Assembly: GCA_030248065.1 (NCBI GenBank)
Contig: JASAMV010007432.1
Location: forward strand, 34,123-98,122
DNA length: 64,000 nt
From: Rhynchonema sp. JSB1_4
Taxonomy: Eukaryota > Nematoda > Chromadorea > Monhysterida > Xyalidae
Reading direction: 5' to 3'
Shown here: in pieces, positions 62,635 to 64,000 of the stretch
Layout of the letters: the number at the start of each line of letters is the position of its first letter
How positions within the stretch are numbered: the stretch's first letter is position 1
Notes under the pieces: generated by a model
Databases searched by the model: none
The model's input: the letters and a program-made list of their open reading frames with translations, nothing else
Told to the model about the DNA's origin: nothing
Translations under genes and position numbers: made by a program

Positions 62635-63138
62635 ATGTCAAACCGACACTACGGCGGTCATTATGGTGAACGCGAATCTGAGGTGAGTAATGTATCCAAT
62701 GTAAACGCATTGTTTACTAAAACTGAAGATTCCACCCGTCATACTAGATATTGAAAAAATACCAATTTCAAATGCAGTGTTGTTTTATTGTAGGATGACA
62801 GAAACATGCGCAAAGCAACTGAGGATTACGAAAAGGAGCTGGTGCAGGAGCGTATGCGTGAGAAATGGGGTTAGATGCGGTCTGCGGTTCTGTCTAATTG
62901 CGCTTGCAACATCAACAACTGGCCTTTATTTTTCAGGCTATGCGGTGCCGAAAGAGCAAATTGAGTTCACAAGTAAATCACAACAGCAACACTATGGGTA
63001 CAAGAGCCGGTTTGTCCGCATTGTTTGTAACTTGATGGCTTGGCTCGCTCCTTCATAACGTTTATCAATCTGCGTCTATTTATATCACTACTACTCTGCT
63101 TTTTCAGCTGCCAAGACGGACAAAGCAAGAAAAAATAA
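62635..63138 (+). CDS. Small charged protein of 75 aa, four exons, inside an inverted repeat
   Basis: Exons 62635-62682, 62794-62869, 62937-63009, 63108-63138, all in phase. The frame starts MSNRHYGGHYGERESE, continues DDRNMRKATEDYEKELVQER then MREKWGYAVPKEQIEFTSKS, and ends YGYKSRCQDGQSKKK. It is hydrophilic, with a probable helix at residues 17-40. The stop TAA overlaps an AATAAA. Donors are GTGAGT, GTTAGA and GTTTGT; acceptors are TAG/TTTCAG. It looks like a conserved cytosolic or nuclear protein, but I do not recognise the family. It lies between the inverted-repeat arms 62165-62527 and 63645-64000. Confidence 0.65.
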
Positions 63139-63644
63139 ATGAACTGAATGAAGAGTGGATGATGAATAGGACAGAAACGCACAGTTTGTCGTTGTTTTGT
63201 TGATTCGATATGTTGCCTTATAGCGCTTATTCACAAAATTTATTACCCTTCTCTTTCAACAAGTGATCAGGTCCGTCATTGTCATTTTGACATTAGTCAT
63301 GCAATGCACTGCACCCAATTCCACGTAAACGTGGCTCGCCAAGTAAATCATGCACGTAAATTTGTCACGCATTTTGTCAATTTTAAACAATAAAACTTGC
63401 TTGAAAAGCGCGTGTGTGTGAGTGTGGTGGCTGTGTCCTTCTAAAAAACTGAAACAGACAAGCAAAGTCAAAACACAAACGTGTTAGCCACAAACAAGCA
63501 AAATCTCTAAAAATGTGAATGAAATGCAAATGTTTTTTGGAAACTTTATGCACGGCGGGAAACCGAAAGCAAAAGAAAATTTTCAAAAGGTCAGATGATG
63601 AGCATTGAGCAAAAGCGATGGCAAGCAACACGCGCAATGGTCAA

Positions 63645-64000
63645 GTCACTGATGAGCAGCGGCAGCGAGCCAGCCAGTGGCGCACACATGGGGGGGGGCA
63701 GTTGCGCCCAGTGTAGTTCCTGGTCCGGCGCGGCGGTTAGTGTACCGTATTGTCGGAAATAGAACCCCCCCCATTAATTGAACCCCCCTAAATGGCTCGA
63801 AATCAAAAATAGAACCCCCCCCCATTAATAGAACCCCACCCCAACCTTCACCGTACCACAGATTAGTGGTATGGTAGGCAGTGTTGGAGGTACTCTGGAG
63901 GGGGGGATACCTACTGTACCGCGCTCGGAGAGGGGGGGATACCTACTGTACCAGAGCCGATGGCCTGGGGGGGGGTTATGTACCTGAGGGGGGGGGGGGT
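63645..64000. repeat. Right arm of a large inverted repeat (runs past window end)
   Basis: Reverse complement of 62165-62527, beginning ACTGATGAGCAGCGGCAGCG. The arms are at least 350 bp and the loop about 1.1 kb. Confidence 0.85.

Overview
The window is nuclear DNA from a multicellular animal, most likely an invertebrate. Genes are split by GT-AG introns from about 46 nt to about 1 kb. The products are metazoan: a PDCD4-type MA3 protein, an IBTK orthologue, a rhodopsin-type GPCR, an Ig/FN3 neural-type adhesion receptor and SPRTN. Nothing fixes the phylum. Gene models were built by hand from splice sites, reading-frame continuity and remembered family sequences; no database search was run.

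Layout. 1-3840 (+): 3' nine exons of PDCD4. 5595-12873 (+): complete 19-exon IBTK (ankyrin, RCC1 repeats, two BTB domains, conserved C-terminus). 13423-18385 (-): a locus of small, tandemly duplicated exons, all starting and ending in phase 1, encoding Arg/Ser/Lys/Gly-rich modules, with two homologous terminal exons. 18796-21124 (-): five-exon class A GPCR whose last exon can be spliced in phase onto the basic exons. 24274-24977 (+): 3' end of a single-pass membrane protein. 25699-26789 (-): secreted Cys-rich protein with a Thr/Pro linker. 27715-28363 (-): a small single-TM protein and a possible 53-aa protein. 29088-37381 (-): 21-exon receptor with about five Ig domains, two FN3 domains, one TM helix and a long tail (1,260 aa, every junction in phase). 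37382-54200: gene-poor, with mobile-element copies and one unexplained 240-codon ORF. 54201-56123 (-): complete SPRTN DNA-protein crosslink protease. 56200-64000: G/C-homopolymer repeats, nested hAT-type elements with 8-bp target duplications, CCAATACC arrays, a tRNA-like sequence, and a 75-aa gene lying between long inverted-repeat arms.

Most unusual points: the polybasic exon array and its possible fusion to the GPCR tail; the 10-mer TGAAACATCA/TGATGTTTCA, seen 15 times exactly in the first 40 kb (about 0.1 expected by chance in the whole window) and often beside splice sites; the nested hAT cluster; and the inverted repeat around the 75-aa gene. The conventional genes do not form one pathway: PDCD4 (translation control), IBTK (CUL3 adaptor), SPRTN (DNA repair), and membrane or secreted proteins that could serve cell signalling or adhesion.
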